Shown piece by piece: positions 8,201 through 16,162 of a stretch of 38,790 nucleotides of DNA. How positions within the stretch are numbered: position 1 is the stretch's first letter; each line of letters starts with the position of its first letter. Source of the DNA: Westiellopsis prolifica IICB1 (GTDB taxonomy: Bacteria > Cyanobacteriota > Cyanobacteriia > Cyanobacteriales > Nostocaceae); NCBI RefSeq assembly GCF_004323185.1, contig NZ_NAPS01000001.1, forward strand, positions 1,329,925 to 1,368,714, read 5' to 3'. Made by a program: the position numbers and the translations under genes. Below the pieces are notes generated by a model, which was not told where the DNA came from, did no database searches, and was given only the letters and a program-made list of their open reading frames with translations.

Positions 8201-9016
8201 ATGGTAGGAAGAACTTTTCTACCTACTCAGAAAGTGCTGGAGTTCCCAATTACTGCCTTACGTTTTGAAGAACAAATACAGACGATCTTGAGGTGGGCGA
8301 TCGCGCGCACGAGCAAGACTGTATGTGTAGCCAATGTGCATATGCTCATGGAAGCTCACTGGAATCCAGAATTCGCTAGCATACTTCAGAATGCAGACTT
8401 AGTCACTCCTGATGGTATGCCTTTAGTATGGATGATGAGGCTGCAAGGAGCGCGATACCAAGACCGTGTAGCGGGAATGGATATCTTACAAGCATCATGC
8501 CAGCTAGCTGAAACACTTAATGTAAGTGTTTTTTTTCTGGGTTCTCAAACCGATATTTTGTCTCGTATGAAGACAAGGTTAGAGATTGAATTTCCTAACC
8601 TAAAAATTGCTGCGATGGAACCCTTACCGTTCCGTCCCTTAACTGCCAAAGAAGATGAAGCCTTAATCCAAAAGATTAACTCCAGTGGCGCCGGTCTAGT
8701 CTTTGTTTCTTTAGGCTGTCCAAAACAAGAAAAGTGGATGGATCAGCATCAGGGTAAAATTCAGGCAGTCATGATCGGCTTGGGTGGAGTATTTCCAGTA
8801 TATGCAGGGATTCACAAAAGAGCACCCCGGATGGTGCGAGATTTGGGTTTTGAATGGTTATATAGATGGATTCAAGAACCCCGGCGGCTTTGGAATCGCT
8901 ATATGACGACAATCCCACCATTTCTATTGCTAGCTTTAAAGCAATTATTAATGTCGAGTTCCTTTAGTACTCCATTTCATATTCGCGAACGTTATTTGGG
9001 ATGGAGAGTTGAGTAG
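8201..9016 (+). CDS. WecG/TagA/CpsF-family glycosyltransferase (GT26)
   Basis: 271 aa. GT26 enzymes transfer N-acetylmannosamine or a related sugar from a UDP-sugar onto an undecaprenyl-diphosphate-linked sugar, an early step in wall-polymer and exopolysaccharide assembly at the cytoplasmic face of the membrane. Supporting features are VCVANVHMLMEA (41-52), the ADLVTPDGMPLVW segment (65-77) with the conserved Asp71, RVAGMDI (89-95), FVSLGCPKQEKWM, and the C-terminal APRMVRDLGFEWLYRW followed by PRRLWNRY, which contacts the membrane in this family. A good ribosome site (aaggag) lies 7 bases before the ATG. It is the first gene of the plus-strand cluster, and its donor/acceptor specificity cannot be read from sequence. 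Confidence 0.92.
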   Translation: MVGRTFLPTQKVLEFPITALRFEEQIQTILRWAIARTSKTVCVANVHMLMEAHWNPEFASILQNADLVTPDGMPLVWMMRLQGARYQDRVAGMDILQASCQLAETLNVSVFFLGSQTDILSRMKTRLEIEFPNLKIAAMEPLPFRPLTAKEDEALIQKINSSGAGLVFVSLGCPKQEKWMDQHQGKIQAVMIGLGGVFPVYAGIHKRAPRMVRDLGFEWLYRWIQEPRRLWNRYMTTIPPFLLLALKQLLMSSSFSTPFHIRERYLGWRVE

Positions 9017-9083
9017 TTGTGACCAACTAAATTTTTCATTTTTCCATTCTTGCAAGGAAAATTCCGATCCCCAGGGAGGTTGT

Positions 9084-9152
9084 ATGACCAAATCAAATTC
9101 TCGGCCTAGAGTTCCTATTCAACCTCCACTCCAGTTCGTAGTCAGGACTTGA
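9084..9152 (+). pseudogene. Truncated gene start, cut by a palindromic repeat
   Basis: A strong ribosome site (gggagg, 9074-9079) precedes ATG and a 22-codon frame beginning MTKSNSRPRVPIQPPLQ. The frame then enters the palindromic repeat at 9135 and stops at a TGA inside it (9150-9152). The Pro/Arg-rich N terminus looks like the start of a real cytoplasmic or membrane protein. No continuation is visible after the repeat. It may be the relic of an exopolysaccharide gene disrupted by repeat insertion, or a short leader peptide; the parent protein is not recognised. Confidence 0.4.
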
Positions 9153-9190
9153 GTCCTGAATTTATAAGCACCAAGCGTGCTTACTACGAA
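9135..9190. repeat. Cloverleaf-like palindromic repeat (56 bp)
   Basis: The outer arms ttcgtagt (9135-9142) and actacgaa (9183-9190) enclose two hairpins, caggact/agtcctg (9143-9158, TG loop) and aagcac/gtgctt (9166-9182). The arrangement resembles the dispersed repeats known from filamentous cyanobacteria. Outside this element, 9191-9461 holds no gene that I can support. Confidence 0.75.
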
Positions 9191-9461
9191 CTCTCAAAAC
9201 TAGCTGCTCAAAAATTATCATTTGTGTCGCTATTTATTTCGTGTTTTCGTGTTGTTGTACTGAATTGGCGAAAATCTGCTTGCTGTAGATTTTTTCGGAA
9301 AGACTCTGGTATAGATGACAAAATATTTCCTGATATGAGAATTCCTGAGAGAAGTAACTGAAGGAGCAAGCAAAAACAGTATTTTTTCTGAGATGTTAAG
9401 TCACCTAAGCTGCAAACTAGCAAGCTTTGTCCAAGTTGATGTAACACACACGGATAAGTAG

Positions 9462-10289
9462 ATGAAGACAAACGAACTAATTATTGAGGCGGGTCGCACC
9501 GAAAGACAGTACTGGCAAGATCTGTGGAAATACAGAGAGCTTTTCTACTTTCTAGCTTGGCGTGATATCTTGGTACGCTACAAGCAAACCGTCATTGGCA
9601 TGGCCTGGGCATTGATTCGCCCATTCCTAACAATGATAGTATTTACTGTTGTGTTTGGAAATTTGGCAAAGCTACCGAGTGAGGGTGATACACCTTACCC
9701 AATTCTAGTTTATGCGGCAATGTTACCCTGGCAGTTTTTCTCTGGTGCGCTTAGTGAATGCAGTAACAGCCTAATTAACAATGCCAACCTTCTTTCTAAA
9801 GTCTATTTTCCACGTTTGATTGTGCCAACTTCGGCGGTGATCGTTAGTTTTGTGGACTTCATGATTTCTGGCATGATTTTACTGGCATTAATGGCTTGGT
9901 ACAACTTTGTCCCTGATTGGCGCATTCTTACACTACCACTATTTATTCTCATTGCCTTTGCAGCCTCAATGGGTGTGGGATTATGGCTAGCGGCTTTAAC
10001 TGTCGAGTATCGAGATTTCCGCTATATAGTACCTTTTATCGTCCAGTTTGGTCTGTATATTTCTCCAGTCGGTTTTAGCAGCAAGATTGTCCCAGAACAA
10101 TGGCGCTTGTTGTATTCCCTCAACCCAATGGTAGGAGTAATTGATGGTTTCCGTTGGGCAATTTTGGGCGGGGAGTCGCAGGTATATGTTCCTGGGTTTG
10201 CACTATCTCTAATGATTGTGTTTCTACTTCTAGGAAGCGGTATTTGGTATTTCCGCAAGATGGAACGTACTTTTGCTGACGTAATTTAG
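9462..10289 (+). CDS. wzm: Polysaccharide ABC transporter permease (Wzm type)
   Basis: 275 aa ABC-2 permease that exports lipid-linked glycans across the inner membrane together with the ATPase encoded next. An N-terminal cytoplasmic amphipathic stretch contains the family-typical YRELFYFLAWRDILVRYKQT (about 27-46). Six hydrophobic segments follow from about residue 48, and LNPMVGVIDGFRWAILG lies near the end. It is 28 bases upstream of the Wzt-like gene, an operon pair. The ATG at 9462 has only a weak ribosome site. ABC-dependent export normally means that the glycan is completed in the cytoplasm before transport. Confidence 0.92.
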   Translation: MKTNELIIEAGRTERQYWQDLWKYRELFYFLAWRDILVRYKQTVIGMAWALIRPFLTMIVFTVVFGNLAKLPSEGDTPYPILVYAAMLPWQFFSGALSECSNSLINNANLLSKVYFPRLIVPTSAVIVSFVDFMISGMILLALMAWYNFVPDWRILTLPLFILIAFAASMGVGLWLAALTVEYRDFRYIVPFIVQFGLYISPVGFSSKIVPEQWRLLYSLNPMVGVIDGFRWAILGGESQVYVPGFALSLMIVFLLLGSGIWYFRKMERTFADVI

Positions 10290-10317
10290 ATATGTGGTTG
10301 AAGTAGGAGTTAGGCAA

Positions 10318-11613
10318 ATGTCAGATACTGTAATCCGGGTAGAGAACCTGAGTAAGAAGTACGTTCTGAGTCATCAGCAAGAAGGGCAAAGTAGGTACAA
10401 ATCTTTACGAGAAGTTATAAGTAATGGAGCAAAATCGCTGGGTAAAAAACTGCTCAAGCCTTCTGGTAAGGAAATATATAATCCAACTCGTGAAGAATTC
10501 TGGGCTTTAAAGGATGTTTCGTTTGAAATTAAGCAAGGTGACAGAGTAGGGATTATTGGGCGTAATGGTGCGGGGAAATCTACCCTACTAAAAATTCTCA
10601 GCCGAATTACGGAACCTACAAACGGAAGAATCAAAATCAACGGAAGAGTTGCAAGTTTATTGGAAGTTGGAACGGGTTTTCATCCAGAACTAACTGGTAG
10701 GGAGAATATTTTTCTCAACGGTGCAATTTTAGGAATGAGCAAGGTTGAAATTCAACGTAAGTTTGATGAGATTGTCGCTTTTGCGGAAGTTGAAAAGTTT
10801 TTAGATACGCCAGTTAAACGCTATTCATCGGGGATGTATGTAAGGTTAGCGTTTGCAGTAGCAGCGCATTTGGAGCCGGAGATTTTGATAGTTGATGAAG
10901 TGCTAGCAGTGGGAGATACTCAGTTTCAGAAAAAATGTTTAGGAAAAATGCAGGAGGTAGGCAACCAAGGAAGAACTATTTTGTTTGTTAGTCATAATAT
11001 GGGTACCATAACACAGCTTTGCAACATAGGCATTTTCCTTGCCTCTGGTCACATAACTGACATAGGTAATATCAATTCTGTAGTATCAATTTACTTGGCA
11101 CAAGGAAATAATAACACCAGTACATTAAAACTGGTGAACAATGAAGACAAAACCAAGAAATTGAAAAAAATTTTCTTTAAAGAAATTACTATTCTCAATC
11201 ATGATTTAGCAGAATCATCCGAGCTAGATGTTCGCTATCCATTTTTTATTAAGTTAGATTATGAAGTGACTAAAGCATTGACTAATGTGGAAATATCTAT
11301 TCGGATTTACACTAGTGATGGGATACCAGTTATTACTACAAACCAATCTGATTGTACACCTGATAGTTTGGGTAAACGTAATCCAGGTAATCATGAAGTG
11401 TTAATTAAAATGCCTGGAATGTTTCTCATGCCTGGTACTTATATGTTAAGCATTGCAGCGCATGAGCCAATGGTAGAAATATTTGATAGTCACGAACATA
11501 TATTATCTTTTACTATTACTGAAACTGGAACAAGATTTGCCAAATACAATAAGCATCGAGAAATTGGTGTAATCATAGCTGATTTAGATTGGATGGAAAA
11601 ACAAATTCAATAA
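10318..11613 (+). CDS. wzt: Polysaccharide ABC transporter ATPase with C-terminal domain (Wzt type)
   Basis: 431 aa from the ATG at 10318, which has AGGAG 8 bases upstream; a GTG at 10294 gives a longer frame but lacks this support. Residues 1-255 form the nucleotide-binding domain: Walker A GRNGAGKST (81-89), signature YSSGM (169-173), Walker B ILIVDE (189-194) and switch His226. Residues about 262-431 form an extra beta-rich domain like the Wzt C-terminal carbohydrate-binding domain, which in O-antigen systems recognises the modified non-reducing end of the finished chain. The adjacent FkbM-like methyltransferase gene could supply such an end modification. It pairs with the Wzm-like permease just upstream. 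Confidence 0.92.
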   Translation: MSDTVIRVENLSKKYVLSHQQEGQSRYKSLREVISNGAKSLGKKLLKPSGKEIYNPTREEFWALKDVSFEIKQGDRVGIIGRNGAGKSTLLKILSRITEPTNGRIKINGRVASLLEVGTGFHPELTGRENIFLNGAILGMSKVEIQRKFDEIVAFAEVEKFLDTPVKRYSSGMYVRLAFAVAAHLEPEILIVDEVLAVGDTQFQKKCLGKMQEVGNQGRTILFVSHNMGTITQLCNIGIFLASGHITDIGNINSVVSIYLAQGNNNTSTLKLVNNEDKTKKLKKIFFKEITILNHDLAESSELDVRYPFFIKLDYEVTKALTNVEISIRIYTSDGIPVITTNQSDCTPDSLGKRNPGNHEVLIKMPGMFLMPGTYMLSIAAHEPMVEIFDSHEHILSFTITETGTRFAKYNKHREIGVIIADLDWMEKQIQ

Positions 11614-11694
11614 TTATGAAAATTACAATGTTCTTATAATTATCTGATTTAAATTACTAAAAATAAGCAGGATTTTTTAGGAAGTAAAGGTATT

Positions 11695-12603
11695 ATGATA
11701 TTTAATTTATTACAAAAATTAAAAAAGGGATTGCAAAACATTGATGTTATTGTCAATGAACTTCAATACATTAAAAAAGATGTTGCAAAAATACAGGAAG
11801 GATTAGGTCGAGTAGAATATAGGCAATTACAGTTATTAAATACTCAATCTCTTCCAAGTAATGAATTTAGAGTATTTTCTCAGTGGGGTGAAGATGGAAT
11901 AATTCAATATTTGTTGAGACATATTCAAATACCCCGTAAAGTATTTGTTGAGTTTGGTGTTCAAAACTATTTAGAATCTAATACAAGATTTCTACTTGTC
12001 AATAATAATTGGTCAGGATTATTGATAGAAGCTAATCCTGATGATGTAAATTATATAAAACAAGACAATATCTACTGGCAGCATAATTTAAAAGTCGCAC
12101 AAGAGTTTATAAATAAAGACAATATAAATAAAATATTTATAGAGAATGGCATAAAAGGTGAGATTGGTTTGTTATCAATAGATATTGATGGAAACGACTA
12201 TTGGATATGGAAAGAAATTGATGTCATACAACCGGCAATTGTTATTGTTGAATATAACTTTAGGTTTGGGAAAGATAGAGCAATAACCATACCTTATGAT
12301 GATAATTTCATACGTTCTCAAGCTCATCATTCCATGATTTATTTTGGTGCATCACTGAAATCACTCTATCTGTTAGGTAAGCAGAAAGGCTATGCATTTG
12401 TTGGATGTAATTCTGCTGGTAATGATGCCTTTTTTGTACGACAAGATTTGAAACCAGATTGTGTTAAAGAATTAACTGTTGAAGAGGGTTACATCGCAGC
12501 AAAGTTTCGAGAATCTCGAAATAAAAGCGGAGAGCTTATCTTTCTATCGCATGAAGAAGAAGAAAAATTACTTGAAGCACTACCCTTTGTAGATGTTGAG
12601 TAA
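11695..12603 (+). CDS. FkbM-like SAM-dependent methyltransferase
   Basis: 302 aa. An N-terminal amphipathic/coiled-coil segment (about 10-48) precedes a Rossmann-like core with FVEFGVQ (84-90, SAM-binding strand and loop), an acidic Glu112 after the second strand (LLIEAN), and SIDIDGND (161-168). These match FkbM-type O-methyltransferases common in surface-glycan loci. The substrate is not readable from sequence. Position directly after the Wzt-like ATPase suggests a chain-modifying or chain-terminating methylation. The DNA here is AT-richer than the transporter genes. No strong ribosome site; aagtaaagg lies upstream of the ATG. A short helical region before the catalytic domain may mediate oligomerisation. 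Confidence 0.75.
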   Translation: MIFNLLQKLKKGLQNIDVIVNELQYIKKDVAKIQEGLGRVEYRQLQLLNTQSLPSNEFRVFSQWGEDGIIQYLLRHIQIPRKVFVEFGVQNYLESNTRFLLVNNNWSGLLIEANPDDVNYIKQDNIYWQHNLKVAQEFINKDNINKIFIENGIKGEIGLLSIDIDGNDYWIWKEIDVIQPAIVIVEYNFRFGKDRAITIPYDDNFIRSQAHHSMIYFGASLKSLYLLGKQKGYAFVGCNSAGNDAFFVRQDLKPDCVKELTVEEGYIAAKFRESRNKSGELIFLSHEEEEKLLEALPFVDVE

Positions 12604-12779
12604 GTAAATGCTTTAGTTATCTCTGAAATGTATAATAAACTTTATTTGCATCTGTAAATTACTATTGTCTTTTGACAGCATTTTATAAATTGAATCAAAC
12701 TATAAAGTGTGTGATGCGCTTTAATTATTAGATAAATTTACTTGAAGTTAATACTAACTATAAATTACTAAGTTCAGCA

Positions 12780-13859
12780 ATGCATATTCTATACGATGGA
12801 CAAATTTATGCAAGACAAACAGCTGGAGGCATTAACCGTTATTTTGCCAATCTAATAAGTAGACTACCTAAAGATGTTTTTCCTACTCTCACTACTCGTC
12901 AAATTCTGGATGTGAATTATCCAACACATCCCAATTTAAAAACCTTCTTGTATAAAGGATTTCGTCCGAGACGTATTTCAGATTCGTTAGAAAAACATTA
13001 CTTTCAAGCTATCGCCACTTTCAAACACTTCGATCTGATTCATCCTACCTATTATTCACTCCTATCTCAAAAGGATTTTAACTTTTATCGCTATCCGCTT
13101 GTTCTAACAGTTCATGACATGATATATGAAATTTTTTATCCTAATGATCCACATATTGAGGAAAAACGAAAGGCTATTATGACAGCGCAGGCAATTATTT
13201 GTGTTTCTGAAAATACCAAAAAAGACCTTTTAGAATACTACTCCTTGCCAGAAGACAAAATTACTGTAACCTACTTAGCTTCAGAAGTTGATTCTAGTTT
13301 GTCTTATGGTTCTGAATCTGTTCCAATCTATCCTTATTATTTGTATGTAGGTAGCCGTAGCAGTTATAAAAACTTTGATACTCTGCTAGCAGCATTTGCC
13401 AAAGTAGTTTCAGTGAAGTCAGAAGTGAGATTATGCATAGTTGGCTCCCCGTTTAACCGACAAGAGGAGCAACTTATTGCCGCTCTGAATCTAAGTGAGC
13501 GCATTGAACATTATAACAATGTTAGTGATAGCCATCTAGCAAAGCTTTACCGTTGTAGTGTTGCTTTTGTCTATCCATCACTGTATGAAGGTTTCGGAAT
13601 TCCTCCTTTGGAGGCAATGTCTTGTGGCACTGTTGCAGTAGTTTCCAACACTTCCAGCATCCCAGAAGTTGTAGGTGATGCAGGCTTGCTTTTTGATCCT
13701 AAAGCTACTTATGATTTAGCGGAAATTCTGCTTTTACTACTGGATAAACCAACAGAACGTGATCAGTTTATTGCTAAAGGTTACAAAAGAGCAAAAATCT
13801 TTAGCTGGAACAAAACCGCAGCACAGACGCTTCAAGTCTATCGCTCCGTTTGCAGTTAG
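12780..13859 (+). CDS. GT4-family glycosyltransferase
   Basis: 359 aa, GT-B fold. The N-terminal acceptor half has a Gly-rich loop (TAGGINRYFANL, 14-25) and LTVHDMIYE (109-117). The C-terminal donor half has YLYVGSRSSYKN (187-198) and an E-x7-E motif at Glu270-Glu278 in YEGFGIPPLEAMSCGT, typical of retaining GT4 enzymes using NDP-hexoses. The closing FSWNKTA...VYRS segment is also usual. Its closest-looking relative within the window is the gene at 24753, which shares the EGFGI..EAM.CGT and FSW endings. The product probably adds a hexose (often mannose in relatives) to the cluster glycan. A 176-bp AT-rich spacer separates it from the upstream gene. Confidence 0.9.
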   Translation: MHILYDGQIYARQTAGGINRYFANLISRLPKDVFPTLTTRQILDVNYPTHPNLKTFLYKGFRPRRISDSLEKHYFQAIATFKHFDLIHPTYYSLLSQKDFNFYRYPLVLTVHDMIYEIFYPNDPHIEEKRKAIMTAQAIICVSENTKKDLLEYYSLPEDKITVTYLASEVDSSLSYGSESVPIYPYYLYVGSRSSYKNFDTLLAAFAKVVSVKSEVRLCIVGSPFNRQEEQLIAALNLSERIEHYNNVSDSHLAKLYRCSVAFVYPSLYEGFGIPPLEAMSCGTVAVVSNTSSIPEVVGDAGLLFDPKATYDLAEILLLLLDKPTERDQFIAKGYKRAKIFSWNKTAAQTLQVYRSVCS

Positions 13860-13935
13860 TTAAACAACTATTTCTTAAGTCAATTTAGATTATTTTTCTC
13901 TCAAAGTGTCCTATTAATAAGGTTTGTCCAACTAA

Positions 13936-14781
13936 ATGATTAGCGTTATCACCCCAGTTTACAACGGCGAAAAATTTATTGAATCTTGTATTAAAGTTGT
14001 AATCGCTCAAAACTGCCTTAATGTGGAACACATCATTATCGATGGAGGTTCAAAAGATAAAACAGTAGAAATTATCAAAGAGTATGCACAGAAGTATCCC
14101 CATATCCGATGGATTTCAGAAAAAGACAAAGGCCAGTCAGATGCAATGAATAAAGGTATTGCAATGGCTAGGGGAGAAATATTATCTATTTTGAATGTCG
14201 ATGATTACTATGAAAAAAATGTGTTAAACCGAGTTTCAGAAATTTTTCAAACATTACCAAATCCTAGCTTACTTGTTGGAAATTGTAATTTATGGAACGA
14301 TGACGGTGAACTTATAGTAATAAATAAACCAAAAAAATTGAAGTTAAGTGATTTGTTGATGGGATGGAACATCAACCCTATGCCATCCAATCCATCTGCA
14401 TATTTTTATCATACTTCATTACATCAGAAAATAGGTTTTTATGATGTTGAAGATCAGTATTCTATGGACTTGGATTTCATACTAAGAGCTGTACAAATGG
14501 CTACAGTCAGATATGTAGATGAAACATGGGGTAATTTCAGAGTAATTAAGGGTACAAAATCTTTCAATAGCGATTTAAATGGTCAAACTGTACCTAGAAT
14601 AAATAAACTTTTAGAGAAATATTGCAAGCAACTTCCTTTACTAAAACAATGGGAAATAGCTAGTAAACGTTATTTTTATAATCAAAAACATTGGTTTGAA
14701 GTCAGAATTAAATACTTCTCAAAAAAACCAACAGAATTACCTGTATCAATTACAAAAAAGGTATTAAAAAAACTAGTTTAA
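13936..14781 (+). CDS. GT2-family glycosyltransferase
   Basis: 281 aa, GT-A fold. MISVITPVYNGEKFIESCI opens the nucleotide-binding half. IIIDGGSKDKT (33-43) and SEKDKGQSDAMNKGIAMARGE follow, and NVDD (87-90) stands in the position of the metal-binding DxD motif. It lacks membrane segments, so it is a soluble or peripheral inverting transferase. The C-terminal 100 residues are Lys-rich. The donor sugar is unknown. It sits in the run of sugar-transfer genes, 49 bases before the next one. Confidence 0.9.
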   Translation: MISVITPVYNGEKFIESCIKVVIAQNCLNVEHIIIDGGSKDKTVEIIKEYAQKYPHIRWISEKDKGQSDAMNKGIAMARGEILSILNVDDYYEKNVLNRVSEIFQTLPNPSLLVGNCNLWNDDGELIVINKPKKLKLSDLLMGWNINPMPSNPSAYFYHTSLHQKIGFYDVEDQYSMDLDFILRAVQMATVRYVDETWGNFRVIKGTKSFNSDLNGQTVPRINKLLEKYCKQLPLLKQWEIASKRYFYNQKHWFEVRIKYFSKKPTELPVSITKKVLKKLV

Positions 14782-14830
14782 TTGCTTCGTATTAGAGAGA
14801 CAATAAAACTATATGTGAAATAATTAACAT

Positions 14831-16111
14831 ATGAGAATAGCTATTATTAGTAAATCAGACAGAATAGGAGGTGGGGCAAGTAGAGTTGCCGAGGATCTCG
14901 CTAATTGGTTAAATGATGCTGGACATCTAACTGATCATTTTATTGCTTTTAACTATAAAGAACCTCTTTCATTTCAGCACAAACTTTATGGAAAAGGTTT
15001 GGAAATCAAGCTTTCTAAAAAGATTCATAAAGCTAGTAGTAAATTAGGTTTACGAGAAATATTACCTGTTGAGTACTGGTTTAACCTCAACAAAATTCTT
15101 GATAATTACGATGTCGTCCATTTTCATGACCTCTTTACTGCTATATCTCCAATTACTCTAGCTCTAACTTCTCGACGCAAACCGACATTTTTCACGGTAC
15201 ATGATTGTTCTGCATTCACTGGCGGTTGTATGTACCCGATGGGGTGTGAAAAGTTTAGTAGCCATTGTTATAAGTGTCCACAATTACCTCAAGATGGATG
15301 GAAAAATCAACTAGGCGATCGCACACGAGAAGTTCAAGCAATCAAACGATGGGTTGCTGGCAAATTTAATATTCGCTATATCTTTCCCAGCCATTGGATG
15401 CTTCAGGAGGCTCAACAAGCTCTTAAATTCAAATCTTCACCTGTAGTAATTCCTAATGGTCTTGATTTAAGTGTCTTTCCTGTAGTGAAAAAAGTAGAAG
15501 CAAAAACAAGTTTAGGAATTCCAGAAAACCGCAAAGTAGTTGCAATTTCAGCACATGTTCTTGACGATCCCCGCAAAGGTGTGAAGTATGCGATCGCAGC
15601 ACTTCAAAGTGTACGTGATTTATCTCCATTCGTAATAGCTGTAGGACTTTGTAATGATGAATTAAAGCAAGCATTAGAGGGACTGGAATACAAAGATATG
15701 GGTTATATTTCAGACCCTAACTTATTAGCAAAAGCCTACTCAGCAGCAGATATCATGCTTTTTTGTACCCTTGCTGATAACCTACCACTTACTGTTCTAG
15801 AAGCAATGGCTGTATCTACCCCAGTCGTTGCTTTTTCCACAGGAGGTGTTCCAGAAATGATTCAGAATGGACACAACGGTATTTTGGTTGAACCTACAAA
15901 TCAACAGGCACTAAATCAAGCCTTACGCCAAGCATTATTATCGCCTGATTTAAAAGTAATGGGTGAGCAAGCAAGAAGGGATGTTGAAAATAAGTTTTCA
16001 AAGACTGTGTTTCTTGAAAAGCATCTGCAACTCTATCAGAATTTTGAGCATTCATTGTCGAAAACTGAACTAGAGTCTGTGATTTCAACAGAAGCTGCAA
16101 TCAATCCATAA
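14831..16111 (+). CDS. GT4-family glycosyltransferase with N-terminal Cys cluster
   Basis: 426 aa, GT-B fold. A Gly-rich loop (RIGGGASRVAEDLANWL, 11-27) starts the acceptor domain. Five Cys at residues 126, 133, 139, 146 and 149 lie between VHD and CPQLP, a pattern typical of a GT4 subgroup in colanic-acid-like clusters and possibly metal-binding or structural. The donor half has ADNLPLTVLEAMA, where Asp316 replaces the first Glu of the E-x7-E pair (second Glu at 324). The substrate cannot be inferred. It lies between the GT2 gene and the large HAD-type gene. Confidence 0.9.
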   Translation: MRIAIISKSDRIGGGASRVAEDLANWLNDAGHLTDHFIAFNYKEPLSFQHKLYGKGLEIKLSKKIHKASSKLGLREILPVEYWFNLNKILDNYDVVHFHDLFTAISPITLALTSRRKPTFFTVHDCSAFTGGCMYPMGCEKFSSHCYKCPQLPQDGWKNQLGDRTREVQAIKRWVAGKFNIRYIFPSHWMLQEAQQALKFKSSPVVIPNGLDLSVFPVVKKVEAKTSLGIPENRKVVAISAHVLDDPRKGVKYAIAALQSVRDLSPFVIAVGLCNDELKQALEGLEYKDMGYISDPNLLAKAYSAADIMLFCTLADNLPLTVLEAMAVSTPVVAFSTGGVPEMIQNGHNGILVEPTNQQALNQALRQALLSPDLKVMGEQARRDVENKFSKTVFLEKHLQLYQNFEHSLSKTELESVISTEAAINP

Positions 16112-16162
16112 GTCAAACCTTGCACTTTTTATTAAATCCTCTAGCACATTGGTGAGACTCTG

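Noticed and set aside
9149-9361. 70-codon plus-strand frame after the cloverleaf repeat
   Set aside because: It begins inside the repeat, has no ribosome site and no protein-like pattern; I could not connect it to the truncated frame at 9084.
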